Shown one piece after another: positions 35,354 through 37,478 of a stretch of 37,478 bases of DNA. The stretch is from contig CAMWUY010000004.1 of the NCBI GenBank assembly GCA_947177615.1, forward strand, positions 1-37,478. Reading direction: 5' to 3'. Numbering within the stretch: the stretch's first letter is position 1; every line of letters starts with the position of its first letter. The notes beneath the pieces were generated by a model. It did not search any database. It saw only the letters and a program-made list of their open reading frames with translations, and was not told the origin of the DNA. This DNA is from an uncultured Porphyromonadaceae bacterium. GTDB lineage: Bacteria > Bacteroidota > Bacteroidia > Bacteroidales > Muribaculaceae. A program made the position numbers and the translations under genes.

Positions 35354-37478
35354 TTAATACTCATCCCAGGCGCGGATCTCTACCTCAGTGGGTTTGAGTT
35401 CGGTGAAAGCTGAGATAAATGCCTCGGCGAGCCGCGTATTGGTGAGCAATGGTATATTGAGGTCAATGGCCGCGCGCCGCAGTAAATAGCCGTCGCTCAG
35501 CTCCTTGGGGGTAAGGTTTTTAGGAACATTGACCATCAGGTCGATCTCGTGATTATGCAGGAGGGTGAGCACCTGTGGCTGCATATCCTTCTCGGACGGG
35601 GTGAAGACGCGTACGGCCGGTATGCCATTCTCGGAGAGGAATGCGTGGGTGCCGCGTGTGGCATAGAGGGTGTATCCGGCCTTATGGAGCAGTTTGGCAC
35701 TATCGAGCATGGCGGCCTTATGGCGGTATGAACCGGTCGACAGAAGCACACCCTTGCGCGGTATGCGATGACCGACAGCCATCAGGGCTTTGAGCACAGC
35801 CTCGCCGGTGTCCTGACCCAGACAGCCTACCTCGCCGGTAGAGCTCATATCTACACCGAGCACCGGGTCGGAACCCTGCAGGCGTGAGAAGGAGAACTGG
35901 GAGGCCTTGATGCCGACATAGTCGAGGTCGAACGCGCTCTTGTTGGGTTTCTCCACCGGGATGCCGAGCATGATCTTGGTGGCAAGATCGATAAAGTTGA
36001 TCTTGAGGACTTTGCTGACGAACGGGAAGGAACGTGAGGCGCGCAGGTTGCACTCTATGACCTTGATATCATTGTTCTTGGCGAGATACTGTATGTTGAA
36101 CGGTCCGGAGATGTTGAGCGCCCTGGCGATCTGTCCGGATATCTTCTTGATACGTCTCACTGTCTCGACGTAGAGCTTCTGCGGTGGAAACTGAATGGTA
36201 GCGTCACCGGAGTGTACTCCCGCAAACTCGATATGTTCCGAAATGGCGTATGCCTTGATCTCGCCATCCTGAGCGACAGCATCCATCTCTATCTCTTTGG
36301 CATCCTGGATAAACTCGGTTACGACGACTGGATGCTGCTTGCTGACGTTGGCCGCCAGACGGAGGAAACGTTCGAGTTCCTCGTGATTGCTGCAAACGTT
36401 CATCGCGGCACCTGAGAGTACGTAGCTCGGGCGGACGAGAACCGGGAAACCGACCTCGTCGATAAATGAGTTGATATCATCCATATTGGTGAGCTCGCGC
36501 CAGCGTGGCTGGTCGATACCCAGACGGTCGAGCATGGATGAGAATTTGTGGCGGTCCTCTGCGTTATCGATACTGCGGGCTGATGTGCCGAGGATATTTA
36601 CACCCTGCTCGTCAAGGCGCATTGCCAGATTGTTGGGGATCTGGCCGCCTACACTCAATATAGTGCCGTGAGGTTGCTCAAGGTCAAGGATATCCATGAC
36701 ACGCTCGAAGGTGAGCTCGTCAAAGTAGAGACGGTCACACATATCATAATCGGTGGAGACTGTCTCCGGGTTATAGTTGATCATGACGGAGCGCCAGCCT
36801 TCCTTCTTGACAGTGAGCAGGGCATTGACCGAACACCAGTCAAACTCCACACTTGAGCCGATACGGTAGGCTCCGGAGCCGAGCACGACAACCGACTTGT
36901 GATCTCCCTCGTATCTGATATCGTTTTCCGAACCGTTGTATGTGATATACAGATAGTTGGTCTGTGCGGGATATTCGGCGGCGAGAGTGTCGATCTGTTT
37001 TACCACCGGAGTGATGCCACGGCTCTTACGATGACGGCGCACCTGAAGGCTGATCTCCTCGGCGGTGCCGCCGGTGTGGCCTAATACCGAGCGAGCGATC
37101 TGAAAATCGCTGAACCCCTGCTGCTTGGCCTGACGCAACAGCTCGTCGGGGAGAGTGTCAAGACTCTTGTATCGCTCGAGCTCGCGGGAGGTATTGATGA
37201 TATTCTGAAGTTTATACAGAAACCAACGGTCTATCTTGGTGAGCTCGTGTATGCGGTCTACGCTGTAACCCTCGTTCATGGCCTTGGCAATGACGAAGAT
37301 ACGATTGTCAGTCGGTTGAGCCAAAGCTGCATCTATATCGTTGATGCGGAAGTCCTTGTTTTCGACAAATCCGTGCATGCCGCGTCCGATCATGCGGAGA
37401 CCCTTCTGCATAGCCTCCTCAAATGTGCGTCCGATAGCCATCACTTCGCCGACAGACTTCATGGATGAGCCGATTTCG
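35354..37478 (-). CDS. carB: Carbamoyl-phosphate synthase large subunit, partial (5' end outside window)
   Basis: EIGSSMKSVGEVMAIGRTFEEA open to window edge, VLGSGAYRIGSSVEFDWC, VIECNLRASRSFPFVSKV, C-terminal MGS-like domain. Confidence 0.95.
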   Translation of the reverse strand, partial: EIGSSMKSVGEVMAIGRTFEEAMQKGLRMIGRGMHGFVENKDFRINDIDAALAQPTDNRIFVIAKAMNEGYSVDRIHELTKIDRWFLYKLQNIINTSRELERYKSLDTLPDELLRQAKQQGFSDFQIARSVLGHTGGTAEEISLQVRRHRKSRGITPVVKQIDTLAAEYPAQTNYLYITYNGSENDIRYEGDHKSVVVLGSGAYRIGSSVEFDWCSVNALLTVKKEGWRSVMINYNPETVSTDYDMCDRLYFDELTFERVMDILDLEQPHGTILSVGGQIPNNLAMRLDEQGVNILGTSARSIDNAEDRHKFSSMLDRLGIDQPRWRELTNMDDINSFIDEVGFPVLVRPSYVLSGAAMNVCSNHEELERFLRLAANVSKQHPVVVTEFIQDAKEIEMDAVAQDGEIKAYAISEHIEFAGVHSGDATIQFPPQKLYVETVRRIKKISGQIARALNISGPFNIQYLAKNNDIKVIECNLRASRSFPFVSKVLKINFIDLATKIMLGIPVEKPNKSAFDLDYVGIKASQFSFSRLQGSDPVLGVDMSSTGEVGCLGQDTGEAVLKALMAVGHRIPRKGVLLSTGSYRHKAAMLDSAKLLHKAGYTLYATRGTHAFLSENGIPAVRVFTPSEKDMQPQVLTLLHNHEIDLMVNVPKNLTPKELSDGYLLRRAAIDLNIPLLTNTRLAEAFISAFTELKPTEVEIRAWDEY

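Noticed and set aside
1-37478. CRISPR array, rRNA, tRNA, IS element or integrase
   Set aside because: No regular spaced palindromic repeats, no transposase/integrase-like ORF and no recognisable tRNA or rRNA sequence seen on reading; tRNAscan/Infernal not available.

Overview
The window looks like Bacteroidales DNA: promoters match TTTG-N20-TAnnTTTG, and the content is a Wzx/Wzy-type polysaccharide locus. Family assignments come from motif recognition, not database searches.

Layout:
- ~1-1.4 kb: WecA/TagO-like initiating transferase on the minus strand, with tandem intergenic repeats beside its 3' end.
- ~1.5-21.9 kb: long plus-strand polysaccharide operon. It encodes a nucleotidyltransferase-aminotransferase fusion, an opine-dehydrogenase-like protein, three unassigned ORFs, an ACP plus AMP-ligase, a 4Fe-4S/F420-beta + left-handed beta-helix fusion, an ATP-grasp, a Wzx flippase, an aldo/keto reductase, an SGNH-like protein, a pyruvyltransferase, a LicD-like protein, a Wzy-like polymerase, glycosyltransferases and an SDR epimerase.
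- ~21.9-24.0 kb: minus-strand GT2 and acyltransferase.
- ~24.1-28.3 kb: a defence-like insert made of an ABC/OLD-type ATPase, a PD-(D/E)XK-like partner, and a divergent 708-aa protein with two HEPN-like RDx3AH motifs.
- ~28.5-33.3 kb: SLBB/Wza export protein (apparently frameshifted at its signal peptide), Wzz, and M23/LysM peptidase.
- ~33.3-37.5 kb: housekeeping comF, recX, prmC and carB (partial), all minus strand.

Most interesting items:
1. The ATPase / PD-(D/E)XK / tandem-HEPN module inside a capsule locus.
2. The frameshift separating the SLBB signal peptide from its body, with a TGATG stop-start overlap.
3. A predicted amino-alcohol-phosphate decoration route (LicC-aminotransferase fusion plus LicD), with opine dehydrogenase and ACP/ligase alongside.
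4. An uncharacterised three-ORF cassette.
5. A heptanucleotide array that fills a whole intergenic gap and ends on a start codon.
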